NCBI GenBank assembly: GCA_963750255.1
Contig: CAVVPZ010000008.1
Coordinates: 806,001-870,000, forward strand
Origin: DATLED01 sp963750255
Lineage (GTDB): Bacteria; Actinomycetota; Acidimicrobiia; Acidimicrobiales; CADCTF01
DNA: 64,000 nt
Direction: 5' to 3'
In this document: in pieces, positions 1 through 9,467 of the stretch
Layout: each line of letters starts with the position of its first letter
Numbering within the stretch: position 1 is the stretch's first letter
Translations under genes and position numbers: made by a program
Notes under the pieces: generated by a model
What the model was told of the DNA's origin: nothing
Seen by the model: the letters and a program-made list of their open reading frames with translations, nothing else
Database searches by the model: none

Positions 1-191
1 TGGAGCAGGCCGGCTTCTCGCAGATCGGCATCGAATGGCGCTCGCCCCCGCCGACCGAAGAGCGACTTCGGCCCCTCACGGTCGTCGACGGTCCTGGGGA
101 CGACCTCGTCGAGCAGCTCAACGCCAATCTTGAGCGGGTCAACGCCATCCTCTTCGGACCGCAGGACTACGCCATCATCGCCACGCGCTGA
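1..191 (+). CDS. SAM-dependent methyltransferase, C-terminal fragment
   Basis: Only the last ~62 codons are present; the reading frame enters at base 3 and stops with TGA at 189-191. The tail ends in LFGPQDYAIIATR. In my recollection, this FGPQDYA(V/I)IA ending is common in class I methyltransferases sitting inside surface-polysaccharide operons. The stop overlaps the next gene's ATG by one base, so it is the upstream partner of the glycosyltransferase operon. The catalytic and SAM-binding part lies outside the window, so the assignment rests on the tail and on context. Confidence 0.55.
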   Translation, partial: EQAGFSQIGIEWRSPPPTEERLRPLTVVDGPGDDLVEQLNANLERVNAILFGPQDYAIIATR

Positions 192-1270
192 TGGAGATCC
201 ACCAGGTGCTGGTCACGGCCACCCCGGGTGACGCGATCACCAACTCCGCCCTCGAGTTGCGAGACCTGCTGCGACGAGTGGGCCCGAGCGAGGTGTTCGC
301 CCGCTACATCCACCCGGACGTCGCGTCAGAGATCCGCTCGCTGGACGATTACGACCGGATCCGGTCGAGTACCAACAGCCCAAAGGACCTGGTCCTGTTC
401 CACGCGTCGATCGGAGAACCCCGCGTGTTCTCCTTCATCAACGAACGACCGGAGCGACTCGTTCTCGTGTACCACAACATCTCGCCGGCCGAGCCGTTTC
501 GCACGTACGATCCGGCGTTCGCCGGCCTTCTCGAAGCCGGCCGCCGGGAACTCGCCGCCCTCTGCGATCGAACTGTCCTGGCCCTCGCCGACTCCGAGTT
601 CAACGCGGAGGAACTCAGGGCGCTCGGGTACCGCGACGTGCGGGTGGCCCGACTCATCATCGACGTGGCGAAACTCCTGGCCGTCGAGCCCGACCCGCAA
701 GTCGAGGCCGACCTGGCTCAGATCGACGGACCGGTGCTGCTCTTCGTCGGCCAACTGCTGCCCCACAAGCGCCCTGACCTGCTGCTGAAGGCCTTTCACG
801 TTCTCGTCACCTATCACCGCCCCGACGCTCATCTGTTGATGGTGGGAACCAACCGGCTGCCCGGCTACGCCCAAGCGCTCGAGATGTTTCGCGCCGAGCT
901 CAATCTCGGCGCGGCCTCCTTTCGCGGTTCGTTGTCTCCGGAGGCGTGGGCTGCGCACTTCCGGCGCTGCGACGCCTTCGTGACGGCGAGCGAGCACGAA
1001 GGATTCCTCGTGCCGATCGTCGAGTCATTCGCCTTCGAGAAGCCCATCGTCGCTCGCGCGCACGGCGCCATCCCCGAGACTCTTGGCGGGGCCGGACTGC
1101 TCCTGCCTCCCGAGGAGGACGCGCTCTTGCTCGGCGCGGCCATGGCAGAGGTGATCGACAACGTCGAGTTGCGGGCGACTCTCGTCGAGCGGGGCCGAGC
1201 ACGTCTCGATCACTTTTCCGCCGACCGGGCCCGCGCTGACATGCTCGAGCATCTCTTGAGCGTGGTCTGA
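191..1270 (+). CDS. Glycosyltransferase family 4
   Basis: This 359-aa GT-B glycosyltransferase probably transfers a sugar from a nucleotide donor onto a surface glycan or lipid-linked acceptor in the cytoplasm. The C-terminal donor-binding half starts around residue 184 (LLFVGQLLPHKRPDLLLKAF). It carries the GT4 E-x7-E type motif near residues 265-280 (SEHEGFLVPIVE) followed by GAIPETLGGAG. The ATG at 191 overlaps the preceding stop, and the next gene follows 2 bases after the stop, so the gene is embedded in an operon. Acceptor and sugar cannot be told from sequence. Confidence 0.85.
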   Translation: MEIHQVLVTATPGDAITNSALELRDLLRRVGPSEVFARYIHPDVASEIRSLDDYDRIRSSTNSPKDLVLFHASIGEPRVFSFINERPERLVLVYHNISPAEPFRTYDPAFAGLLEAGRRELAALCDRTVLALADSEFNAEELRALGYRDVRVARLIIDVAKLLAVEPDPQVEADLAQIDGPVLLFVGQLLPHKRPDLLLKAFHVLVTYHRPDAHLLMVGTNRLPGYAQALEMFRAELNLGAASFRGSLSPEAWAAHFRRCDAFVTASEHEGFLVPIVESFAFEKPIVARAHGAIPETLGGAGLLLPPEEDALLLGAAMAEVIDNVELRATLVERGRARLDHFSADRARADMLEHLLSVV

Positions 1271-1272
1271 CC

Positions 1273-2463
1273 ATGAGGCTGCTCTTTGTGGTGCAGCGGT
1301 ACGGCGCCGAGGTGTTCGGTGGAGCCGAGGGCTTCAGCCGGGGCTTCGCCACGGGGCTGGCGAGCCGTGGCCACGACATCGACGTCGTGACGAGCTGTGC
1401 CGTGAGCTACGTGGACTGGGCGGACCACTATCCCCCTGGTACGACCGAACTCGACGGAGTGACGGTCCATCGGCTGCCCGTCGGCCGTCCGAGGGACAAC
1501 GATCTGTTCAACCCGTTGAACGTCCGGGTGACGGCTGGCGAGCGCCCGACGCCCCTGTATCTCCAGCGTGCGTGGATGGACCTGCAGGGTCCGTACCTGC
1601 CGTCGCTCCTACCCTGGCTCGAGGACCGGTCTTCCGAGTACGACGCCGTGGTCTTCTTCACGTATCTCTACTGGTCGACCTGGGCTGGCTTGCCGGTTGC
1701 GGCACGCCACGCTCCGACCGTGCTCCACCCGACTGCACATGACGAACCGCCCCTGTACCTCGCGCTCTACGACTTGATGTTCCGGCTCCCAACGGCATTC
1801 GGGTACCTCTCTCCGGAGGAGGCGGGCCTCGTGCAGGAGCGATTTCGGGTTCGACGGCCGAGCGTCACAACTGGGGTCGGCTTCGACCCGACCGCGGTCA
1901 CTCCCGGCGAGATCGAAGCATTTCGACGTCGATTCGGCCTCGGCGACGATCCCTACCTCCTCTTCGTTGGTCGACTCGATCCCCACAAGGGCACCGACGA
2001 ACTCTCCGCGTTCTTTGCCGCCTACAAGTCCCGTCGACCCGGCAGCTTGAAACTCGTGTTCATGGGTCAGCCGATACTTCCGGTCGCCGCGCATCCAGAC
2101 GTGATTGTCACGGGCTACGTCGATGACGCCACCAAGCACGCGGGGTTGGCCGGTTGCGAGGTATTCGTGATGCCGTCGCATTTCGAGAGCTTCTCGATTG
2201 TGTTGGTCGAGGCGTGGTCCCACCAGCGGCCTGCCCTGGTGCAAGGGAACTGCGACGTGCTGGCTGGGCAGGCGGCGCGAAGCGGCGGAGCGCTGCCGTA
2301 TCGGAACTTCGCCGAGTTCGAGGCGGGACTCGAACTCCTGCTCGGCGATGCCGGGCTCCGTCGCCAACTCGGCACCGCCGGGCGAAACTACGCGATGGCG
2401 CACTACAACTGGGACGTCGTCCTCGGCAGTTACGAGCGGTTCCTCGCTTCGGTGGCCAGATGA
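1273..2463 (+). CDS. Glycosyltransferase family 4
   Basis: A 396-aa GT-B enzyme. The N-terminal acceptor domain has the glycine-rich turn VFGGAEGFSRGFATGLASRGHD (about residues 14-35). The donor half has LLFVGRLDPHKGTDELSAFF near residue 228 and the E-x7-E motif in PSHFESFSIVLVEAW near residue 300. It starts 2 bases after the previous stop and its own stop overlaps the next ATG (ATGA at 2460), so it is translationally coupled. It is likely a sugar transferase in the same surface-glycan pathway; specificity is unknown. Confidence 0.85.
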   Translation: MRLLFVVQRYGAEVFGGAEGFSRGFATGLASRGHDIDVVTSCAVSYVDWADHYPPGTTELDGVTVHRLPVGRPRDNDLFNPLNVRVTAGERPTPLYLQRAWMDLQGPYLPSLLPWLEDRSSEYDAVVFFTYLYWSTWAGLPVAARHAPTVLHPTAHDEPPLYLALYDLMFRLPTAFGYLSPEEAGLVQERFRVRRPSVTTGVGFDPTAVTPGEIEAFRRRFGLGDDPYLLFVGRLDPHKGTDELSAFFAAYKSRRPGSLKLVFMGQPILPVAAHPDVIVTGYVDDATKHAGLAGCEVFVMPSHFESFSIVLVEAWSHQRPALVQGNCDVLAGQAARSGGALPYRNFAEFEAGLELLLGDAGLRRQLGTAGRNYAMAHYNWDVVLGSYERFLASVAR

Positions 2464-4010
2464 GCCCGGAGGAGGAGTCACCGGTGCTTCGACGCAAAAT
2501 CGCCGTCGGTCTCTTCCTGCTGACGTTGGGCGTCTACGCGCTGTTCGCGGGAGGTCATACCTACTCGAGCGACGAAGAGGGACTGTTCCTCACTACGCAA
2601 TCGCTCGTCGAGCATCGATCGCCGGTCATCGTCGTCGACGAAGGCAACAATCGTGTGCTGCCGATCACCACCGGCCGAACCGGCGCCCCCGTGACCGTGG
2701 GCGGACTCGGGCAGTCGCTGGTAGCGGCGCCCCTGTACGTCCTGGGATCACTCGCGGGAACCGGAATCCATGGTGGCAATTACGGGAACTACCCCGAGCG
2801 ACTCTTCGTCGGATGGACCAACTCGATCGTGACGGCGTTGTCCGTCGCCGTGGTGTTTCTGCTCAGTCTCCGAATGGGTGTCACCAGGCGACGGGCGGTC
2901 GCGCTGTCCTTCGTCTATGCATTCGCCACCTTCGCATTCCCGCACGCCAAGACCTTTTTCAGTGAACCGCTGGCGGCGACGCTCTCGCTGACCTCGCTGT
3001 TTTTCGTCGTGCGATCGGGCCAGGATCGGACGCTCGGGGCTGCCGCGCTCGCCGGGCTGAGCATCGGCTTCGGCCTGCACGCGCGCGCCTCGGTGGCCCT
3101 GTTCGTCCCCGTGCTCGGCCTCTATCTCCTTTGGCTCTGGGCCAGGCCTCATTTCGAAATTCGAAAACTGATTGCGCCTGCTGGCGCTTTCGGCGGTGCC
3201 TTCAGTGTCACCGTGGCCCTGCTGTTGCTCAGCAACTGGTGGAGGTTCGGGAGCCCCTTCAACCTCGGCTACGCCACCATCCCGCTCGACTACCCGATCC
3301 AGGACGGCCTCTACGGGCTATTCCTCAGTCCCGGGAAGAGCATCTTTGTCTATGCGCCGATCGTTGCGCTCGGACTTCTGGCCCCGATTCTTGCCGGGAG
3401 AGGACACCGCTCCGTGGCCGGTGTGGCAGTGGTGCTCGGCCTGCTCAACGCCTTGTTCTTCGCCCGGTTCCCCTATTGGCACGGAGATCACAGCTACGGG
3501 CCGCGCTACTTGATGCTGAGCCTGCCGTTCTTGGTGATCCCTGCCGGCGTACTCCTCGATCGTCGGTGGGCGCGTCTGACCACGCTTGGGTGCGCCGTGC
3601 TCGGTGGGACGGTGGCGCTGTTGGGCGCAGTGATGTACTTCAACCAGTACTTCAACATCGCCGAACACGAGTCGGTTCCCAAGCTTGAGATCCTGGCCGA
3701 CGGCCCCAACTACTGGCGAAAGATGCACTACGACCCGTACTGGTCGCCGCCCGTCGGGACGGCTCGGGCGCTGCCCGAAGTGGTCGAAAACACGCTCAAG
3801 CGAGCTGACGGCCACGATGCCGCCCTCCAGCAGTATCCGGGCACGACCAACGAGCAGTACGGGTGGTACTTCGCGCCTCCCCAGGCCGACTCGTGGATCT
3901 ACTGGCTCTTCGCCACTCATGGGCCGAAGCGATTCCTCGTGTTGGCTCCCTTCTGGCTCGTCGTTGCGCTCGTCGGGGTGCGAATCCTGCGTCCGGGGCT
4001 TCGGGCATGA
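2460..4010 (+). CDS. GT-C type membrane glycosyltransferase (GT39/ArnT-like)
   Basis: This 516-aa multi-pass membrane protein has a first TM helix (KIAVGLFLLTLGVYALFAGG) followed by an extracytoplasmic YSSDEEG acidic motif. That is where GT-C enzymes place their catalytic aspartate/glutamate. About ten further hydrophobic segments follow, then a periplasmic-looking C-terminal loop before the last helix. Such enzymes use polyprenyl-phosphate sugars, which fits the DPM1-like synthase at 5017. A longer frame is open upstream to 2154, but ATG 2460 overlaps the preceding stop (ATGA) and gives a normal start, so I chose it. Confidence 0.75.
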   Translation: MSPEEESPVLRRKIAVGLFLLTLGVYALFAGGHTYSSDEEGLFLTTQSLVEHRSPVIVVDEGNNRVLPITTGRTGAPVTVGGLGQSLVAAPLYVLGSLAGTGIHGGNYGNYPERLFVGWTNSIVTALSVAVVFLLSLRMGVTRRRAVALSFVYAFATFAFPHAKTFFSEPLAATLSLTSLFFVVRSGQDRTLGAAALAGLSIGFGLHARASVALFVPVLGLYLLWLWARPHFEIRKLIAPAGAFGGAFSVTVALLLLSNWWRFGSPFNLGYATIPLDYPIQDGLYGLFLSPGKSIFVYAPIVALGLLAPILAGRGHRSVAGVAVVLGLLNALFFARFPYWHGDHSYGPRYLMLSLPFLVIPAGVLLDRRWARLTTLGCAVLGGTVALLGAVMYFNQYFNIAEHESVPKLEILADGPNYWRKMHYDPYWSPPVGTARALPEVVENTLKRADGHDAALQQYPGTTNEQYGWYFAPPQADSWIYWLFATHGPKRFLVLAPFWLVVALVGVRILRPGLRA

Positions 4011-5020
4011 GCGTTCCCGCCGTCGACGTGGTCATGGTCGCCTACGGGTCGACTCCGTCTCTTGGTCGGGCCGTTGAGGCGGTGTTGGCATCCGAAGGCG
4101 TCGAGGTCAGCGTCATCGTGGTCGACAACGGTTCGACCGACGGATCGCTCAAGCAGCTCCCGGCCGATGTCACCCTCGTCGATGCCGGCTCCAACGTCGG
4201 ATTCGGCGGTGGTTGCAACCTCGGCGTCGGGGCTTCCTCACGTCCGCTCGTGGCCTTCGTGAACCCCGATGTGGTTGTTCATCGCAACGCGCTCCGCCAA
4301 CTGGCCGCGCCGCTCGGCGATGAGTCCGTCGGAATCACGTCGGCCCGAGTCGTGCTCCTCGAGGAGCCCGACCTCCTGAACAGTTCCGGAGGTGCCATTC
4401 ACTTTTTGGGCCTCGGCTGGGCCGACGACTTCCGGCGCAAGGCGAGCGAGGTCGTGGGAGATCGTTCGGTTATGGCCTCGAGTGGTGCTGCGATGATGAT
4501 GCGTCGCGAGACGTTTGTCGCACTCGGCGGGTTCACGGAAGAGCTCTTCCTTTACCACGAGGACGCGGAGCTCAGCTTGCGGTGTCGCCAGCGGGGGTTC
4601 GACGTGCGGACGATCTCCGACGCCGTCGTCGAACACGACTACGAGTTCGGCCGGAACCCCGGCAAGTTGTACCTCTTGGAGCGCAACCGACTGGTCGTCG
4701 TGGCCACCTGCTATTCGACTCGGATGCTGCTGCTCATTGCGCCTGCGCTCATCGCCTACGAGGTGGGAATGGTCGCGCTGGCGGCGGTGCAAGGTTGGCC
4801 GGCCGAGAAGTTCCGGGGCTGGTGGTGGCTCGCCCGCCACCGCCGATGGCTCGTCGATCGGCGGCACAAGGTCCAGTCCCAGCGTCGCGTTCCTGATCGT
4901 GAGATTGCCCCGTTGTTCGCGAGCCGATTCGCCGGCGCTCAAGTGGAGATGCCCTCATGGGTAGGGCCCGGCGACCGTCTGCTCGGCGCATATTGGCGGC
5001 TGGTTTCGAGGTGGCTGTGA
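4007..5020 (+). CDS. Glycosyltransferase family 2 (rhamnosyltransferase-like)
   Basis: A 337-aa GT-A enzyme. It shows VVDNGSTDGS near residue 40 (nucleotide binding), the NPDVVV metal-site equivalent of DXD near residue 84, and the acceptor-site block LYHEDAELSLRCRQRGFDVR near residue 182. This layout is typical of WbbL-like rhamnosyl or galactosyl transferases that build actinobacterial cell-wall linkers or O-antigen-like chains. A hydrophobic segment near residue 240 may hold it to the membrane. ATG 4007 overlaps the previous stop (ATGA), and its own stop overlaps the next GTG. Confidence 0.85.
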   Translation: MSVPAVDVVMVAYGSTPSLGRAVEAVLASEGVEVSVIVVDNGSTDGSLKQLPADVTLVDAGSNVGFGGGCNLGVGASSRPLVAFVNPDVVVHRNALRQLAAPLGDESVGITSARVVLLEEPDLLNSSGGAIHFLGLGWADDFRRKASEVVGDRSVMASSGAAMMMRRETFVALGGFTEELFLYHEDAELSLRCRQRGFDVRTISDAVVEHDYEFGRNPGKLYLLERNRLVVVATCYSTRMLLLIAPALIAYEVGMVALAAVQGWPAEKFRGWWWLARHRRWLVDRRHKVQSQRRVPDREIAPLFASRFAGAQVEMPSWVGPGDRLLGAYWRLVSRWL

Positions 5021-5718
5021 CCTCACCGAGGCTGTTGGTGATCGTCCCTGCGCTGAACGAGGAGGACTCGATCGCGGCCGTCGTCGCCGATGCTCGCCGT
5101 TCGCTCGGGGCTGATGTCGTCGTCGTCGACGATGGCTCCACCGACGCTACCGGCGATGCTGCCGTCGCGGCCGGCGCCACAGTTCTCACCTTGCCGTACA
5201 ACCTCGGCGTCGGCGGAGCGATCCGAACTGCGCTTCGCTACGCGCGCGAGACGGGTTACGACCGAGTGTTGCAACTCGACGGTGATGGGCAGCACGAAGC
5301 CATCGAGGGCAGACGACTCGTCGAGTGCCTGGATCAGGGCGGCTTCGACCTTGTGGTCGGGAGCCGGTTCGCGGCTGGCTACGAAGTCGGCCGCGCCAGG
5401 CGACTCGTGATGCGGGTGCTGTCGCTCATCGTCTCCCGCCGGCTCGGGACGAGGGTCACGGACACGACCTCGGGGTTTCGGGCGATGGGCACGGCCACCA
5501 TCGACATCTTCTGTCACGAGTACCCACTCGATTACTTGAGTGACACCGTCGAAGCCTTGCTCATCGCAGGCGACGCCGGCCTCAGGGTCGCGGAGGTCGA
5601 TGTGAGGATGCGCCCACGCCAGGGCGGCGTTCCGTCGTCGTCGACCGTCCGCAGTTCGTACCACCTGGGGCGCCTCCTTCTCGTCGTCCTCCTGCACACG
5701 ATCCGGGCGAAGCGCTGA
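5017..5718 (+). CDS. GT2 polyprenyl-phosphate glycosyltransferase (DPM1-like)
   Basis: A 233-aa dolichol-phosphate mannose synthase-type GT2. It has LVIVPALNEEDSI at the N-terminus, VVDDGSTDATGD, QLDGDGQHE (DXD region) and TDTTSGFRAMG, in the usual order. The predicted role is to charge polyprenyl phosphate with a hexose for the GT-C enzyme at 2460. The start is taken as GTG 5017, which forms a GTGA overlap with the preceding stop; an in-frame start at 4957 would intrude far into the neighbour. The DUF2304 gene just downstream is a frequent partner of this family. Confidence 0.85.
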   Translation: MTSPRLLVIVPALNEEDSIAAVVADARRSLGADVVVVDDGSTDATGDAAVAAGATVLTLPYNLGVGGAIRTALRYARETGYDRVLQLDGDGQHEAIEGRRLVECLDQGGFDLVVGSRFAAGYEVGRARRLVMRVLSLIVSRRLGTRVTDTTSGFRAMGTATIDIFCHEYPLDYLSDTVEALLIAGDAGLRVAEVDVRMRPRQGGVPSSSTVRSSYHLGRLLLVVLLHTIRAKR

Positions 5719-5749
5719 CGTCACGGCCCGGTTGGGTACGGTCGGCGAG

Positions 5750-6109
5750 GTGACCCGTCTGAATGCCGTGATCTTCGCCGTGACCGCAGCCTTCGTGGTG
5801 CTCGTCGTCGAAATGGTGAGACGCCGGAACCTCAGGGAGAAGTACGCACTGCTGTGGCTGGGCGTCGGGGTGATCGTGCTCTTGCTCAGCGTGTTTCGAC
5901 CGGTGCTCGACCGTCTCAGCCTGGCCCTCGGGATCGAGTACGGGCCCTCGGCGTTGTTCTTGTTCTCGACCTTGTTCCTCGTCGGAGTGGCGGCCCACCT
6001 GAGCTGGGAGGTCTCGCGGTTGGAGGAGAAGACCCGCCGGTTGGCTGAGGAGGTCGCGTTGTTGCGGCCGCGTCACCCGTCCGCCGAGCCGACCGGCGAG
6101 GAGGTCTGA
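5750..6109 (+). CDS. DUF2304 membrane protein
   Basis: A 119-aa protein with three hydrophobic helices (LNAVIFAVTAAFVVLVVEMV, then YALLWLGVGVIVLLLSVF, then SALFLFSTLFLVGVAAHL) and a short coiled-coil tail (SRLEEKTRRLAEEVALL). DUF2304 proteins commonly sit beside DPM1-like GT2 genes and are thought to anchor them; the exact function is unknown. GTG 5750 lies 7 bases after a TACGGT -10 box (5737-5742), matching the leaderless pattern seen across this window. I prefer it over the TTG at 5732. Confidence 0.75.
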   Translation: MTRLNAVIFAVTAAFVVLVVEMVRRRNLREKYALLWLGVGVIVLLLSVFRPVLDRLSLALGIEYGPSALFLFSTLFLVGVAAHLSWEVSRLEEKTRRLAEEVALLRPRHPSAEPTGEEV

Positions 6110-6112
6110 GGC

Positions 6113-6662
6113 TTAGGCACCCCGCCTGAGGCGAGCTGCGGGCGGAGTGGTCGTCACATCGAGCTCGTCGAGTTCGCCGAGCGCGACTTCGAGCAAGTCC
6201 AGTCGGTCACGAACGTTGCGGAGGTCCCGGCCCGAATCCGGCGTGTCGCGGTAGGCGCGGCGACAAGCGCACGGATCGCTCCGCGAGACGCTCGAGCTCT
6301 CGCACCTCGACCGCGAGCTCGCGACTGAGGGTGATGCGGCGCCGGCCGCGTGTGAGCGAGGCGACCACGAGGAGGTCGTCGAGGTCAGCCGCCCGCGTAC
6401 GGAGGGCGCTGGCGACATCGTCGAGGCCAAGGCTCGAATCGTCGCCCACGCTCGCGAGCAAGGCTCCAGCAGTGCGGAGCCGTCGATGCTGGCGGGGGAG
6501 TGGCATCGGGTCGACAAGCCACCGAAGGGGGGCATTGGTCGGACGTCCGGCGACAACGCGGTTGCGAAGGGTCAGAGATCGGAGAATGGCGGCGACGATG
6601 GCCAGAGCCACCAGGACCATCACGCCGGCGACGGCGGCCATCACCAACAAGAACTGACCCAT
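6113..6662 (-). CDS. Small membrane-anchored protein, frameshifted
   Basis: I do not recognise a family. The N-terminus has one strong TM helix (MGQFLLVMAAVAGVMVLVAL), followed by a basic linker and a helical region rich in Leu/Arg/Glu (LRTRAADLDDLLVVASL). The frame that starts at 6662 decays near 6265. The coherent continuation (RDLRNVRDRLDLLEVALGELDELDV) lies in another frame and ends at 6113, so a one-base indel is likely. ATG 6662 sits 6 bases after a TAGTAT -10 box (6669-6674), so the transcript is probably leaderless. The gene ends 4 bases from the end of the convergent DUF2304 gene. Confidence 0.55.
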
Positions 6663-6671
6663 GACGCGATA

Positions 6672-6941
6672 CTACGCGTCCCAGAGGGCGTCGAGGTCAC
6701 GGCTGCTGAAGGCCTTGAAGGCCACCATGGTGCGGGTGGCGACGATGCCCGGCAAGCTTCCGATGCGGCCAGTGACGACGTCGGCAAGGTCGTCGTGGTG
6801 GCGCACGCGGACGATGGCGACGATGTCGCACTCCCCGGCCACGGAGTAGACCTCGGCGACGCCTTCGAGGCCGGCGAGTTCCGACGAGAGGTCGGCGACG
6901 CGACCGGGCTCGGCGTCGATGAGCACGAAGGCGGCAAGCAC
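6672..6941 (-). CDS. Stand-alone Lrp/AsnC ligand-binding domain (RAM) protein
   Basis: This 89-aa protein is a complete AsnC/Lrp effector-binding fold with no helix-turn-helix. The alternating beta-alpha pattern is clear: MLAAFVLIDAEPGRVADLSSELAGL, then VAEVYSVAGECDIVAIVRV, then GIVATRTMVAFKAF. Single-domain RAM proteins bind amino acids or assemble with full-length Lrp; targets here are unknown. GTG 6941 follows a TAGCCT box (6948-6953) by 6 bases, again a leaderless arrangement. It has its own promoter, ahead of the 6662 gene on the same strand. Confidence 0.85.
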   Translation of the reverse strand: MLAAFVLIDAEPGRVADLSSELAGLEGVAEVYSVAGECDIVAIVRVRHHDDLADVVTGRIGSLPGIVATRTMVAFKAFSSRDLDALWDA

Positions 6942-6961
6942 GACGTCAGGCTAGACAGCCC

Positions 6962-8649
6962 TCAGGCCGCGGTCGCGCCGACCCCTGGCGTGGGTCGTCG
7001 AGCCGGCCGTGCTGCGAGCACGGTGACCGGGCGCACGGGCAGCGCCCACCCGTGATCGACGTGAACGAGGCGGATCCGAGAAGAGCGGGCGTCGAGCCAG
7101 GCGGCGACGCAGGCGACCTCGTCAACAGCGTCGATGGCGATGGGCAGCGCCGACCACGCTGGATCCATGGCTCCGGCATCGAATGGAAGCGTGGCCGTCG
7201 GCGTAGTCGACCCCCACGTCGATCGCAGCCGACCAGCAGCAATCACGGCTCCGGCCTCGCCTGGGACGTCGACCTCGAGTCGGCCACAACGAACGAGGCT
7301 CTCCAGCCGGCGTTGCCGTTGGATGGCGCGGGCCAAGGCCGTCGCACGGTCGCGGGTGTCGGCCGCCTCCTCGAACCGGTACGAGGCCGCAAGCGATCGC
7401 ATGCGATCGGCCAGTGGGTCGAGGACAAGCGAGGCATCACCGGCCAGGGCCTGCGCAACTCGTTCGACGACCAAGGCATACTCCTCGTCGGAGACCTGGC
7501 CGGAGCAGGGGCAGGTGGCTACGCCGAGCTGCGCCGCGGTGCACGCTCCGGATCGGAGCGCTCCGGCGGTCGCGCTGATCCGGGTCGTGCACCGCCGAGG
7601 GGAATGGCCGACTCGACGGCCTCGACGATCAGGCGCGCGGCGCCGGCCGACGAAACAGGCCCGAGATAGATCGAACCATCGGCCTTGGCCGACTTCACGA
7701 CCGCGAGGCGAGGAAAGCGTTGGGTGAGGTCGAGCTTGACGTATCGGTACTTGCCGCCATTGCTTCACCTGGCGGTTGTAGCGGGGCTCGTAGCGGTGGA
7801 TGAGTCGCACTTCGAGCACGGCGGCCTCAAGATCGTTGGCGCAGACGATGTGCTCGAGCGATTGCGGCCTCGCGGAGGAGCGGACCGATCTTGCGGCGCT
7901 CGTCGCCGGCGAAATACGAGCGCACCCGCCGGCGGAGGTCGGTGGCTCGGCCGACGTACAGGACTCGTCCGGCACCGTCCTTGAACTGGTACACGCCGGG
8001 CTTGCGAGGTAGGTCGGCGACCCACCGGAGCTTGGCCACTTGGGGGTGAGCCGCGGTGGTCGGCAGGGCGAGGAGGTCGTCGAGCGCGGTGATGCCGATC
8101 GATCCGACCCGCTCGAGCAGGTGGTGAAGCACCTCGGCGGTCGCCTTGGCATCGTCGAGGGCGCGATGGCACGGGTCGGCTGCGGTGCGGAAGTGTCTCG
8201 CCAATGTGGAGAGCTTGCAGTTGGGCACCTCGTCGCGCACCAGGCGCCGAGCGAGGGCGCAGGTGTCGACAAATCGATTGGTGAGGGGTTGGTAGCCGAG
8301 TCGGGCCAGGTTGGCCCGGAGGAAACCGAGGTCGAAACGCACGTTGTGCCCGACGATGACGGCGTCGCCGATGAACTCGGCGAAGGCCGGGAGCACGGAA
8401 TCGATCTTCGGCGCGGGAGCGACCATCGACTCGGTGATCCCCGTGAGGTAGATGATGTCGGGCGGAATGGCGACGCCGGGGTTGACGAGCGTCTGGAACG
8501 TGCCGAGGTGCTCGCCGCCGCGGATCTTGACGGCTCCGACTTCGGTGATCGAGCACTGTGCCGGTGAGCCGCCAGTTGTCTCGAGGTCGAGGACGACGAA
8601 AGTGACCTCGGACAGGGGCGTGCCCAGATCGTCGAACGAAGCGCTGCAT
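6962..8649 (-). pseudogene. DEDDh exonuclease / GIY-YIG UvrC-like protein, multiply frameshifted
   Basis: The intact product would be ~560 aa, an actinobacterial fusion (Mtb Rv2191-type) of a DnaQ-like 3'-5' exonuclease to a UvrC-like region. The exonuclease shows FVVLDLETTGG (DxE), HNVRFDLGFL and HRALDDAKAT. The GIY-YIG part reads KPGVYQFKDGAGRVLYVGRATDL, then VCANDLEAAVLEVRLIHRYEPRYN. A cysteine motif (VATCPCSG) and a UVR-like helix pair end the protein. These blocks lie in different frames, with breaks near 8640, 7862, 7755 and 7600. All motifs are preserved, so sequence error is likelier than decay. The start is uncertain: ATG 8649 needs one extra base to join SFDDLGTPL. It follows the DPM1-like gene. 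Confidence 0.7.
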
Positions 8650-8696
8650 GGGCCGGGACGGTAGACGAACAGGTGTTCGCCCGCAACCAGCGGCGT

Positions 8697-9467
8697 TCAG
8701 GACTTGGATCTGAAGCGCCCCAGCCGCTGTTGCAGCCCCCACGCGGTGACCAGCCCGAGAGCCTCGACGATGATCCGGCCCAGACATCTTGGAGCGACCC
8801 TGCTCGGCGATCGCGAAAGACGATCGGAACCTCGACGATCCGCTGCCCGCGCTGCGACGCCCGATAATTCGACTCGATCACGAAGCCGTAGCCCTCGGCC
8901 TGGGTGTCGACGAGACCGACCTCTTGCATCGCGCCGCAGTCCACACCCGGTAGCCCGTCGTCGCATCGCTGATCGGAAGGCGGAGGCAGAGCCGCACGTA
9001 TGCGTTGCCCCATTTCGACAACAGGCGGCGACGGTTGGTCCAATCCGGGATGGAGCCGCCGGGGATATAGCGAGATCCGATGACCAGATCGGCCTCACCC
9101 CGGTGGACGGCACGCCAGCGAGCCCCGGTAGGGCGAGCGGGTCATGGGAGAGGTCCGCGTCCATCTGCACCATCACGTCGAAGTCCCGCTCGAAGCCCCA
9201 CGCCGCGCCGGCGCGGTACGCCGATCCGAGACCGGATTTCGCTGGACGACGCAGAACTTCGACTGCACCCAATTCGGCGGACGAGTGGCTTCGGCGATGT
9301 CGGCGGTCCCGTCGGGGCTGGCATCGTCGATGACGAGAAGCGTCGGCGTCGGGCGCGACCTGGCGGAGGAGACGCAGCACCGTCGGGATGTTGTCGGCCT
9401 CGTCGTAGGTCGGGATCAGCACGACCATGGAACGTGGCGCGGGCGGCTTCTCGCCGCCGTCGTTCAC
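8697..9467 (-). pseudogene. DPM1-like polyprenol-phosphate mannosyltransferase, multiply frameshifted
   Basis: The product is a ~255-aa GT2 dolichol-phosphate mannose synthase homologue. Its blocks appear in order but in changing frames: VVLIPTYDEADNI, TLLVIDDASPDGTADI, VMVQMDADLSHDP (DXD), ADLVIGSRYIPGG, ISDATTGYRVW, GYGFVIESNYRA, then IVEVPIVFRDRRAGS. I count five shifts, near 9345, 9275, 9125, 8945 and 8795. GTG 9467 overlaps the flippase stop (GTGA), so the pair is co-translated and probably makes and exports a lipid-linked sugar. Every catalytic motif survives, arguing for indel errors in the sequence. Confidence 0.7.
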
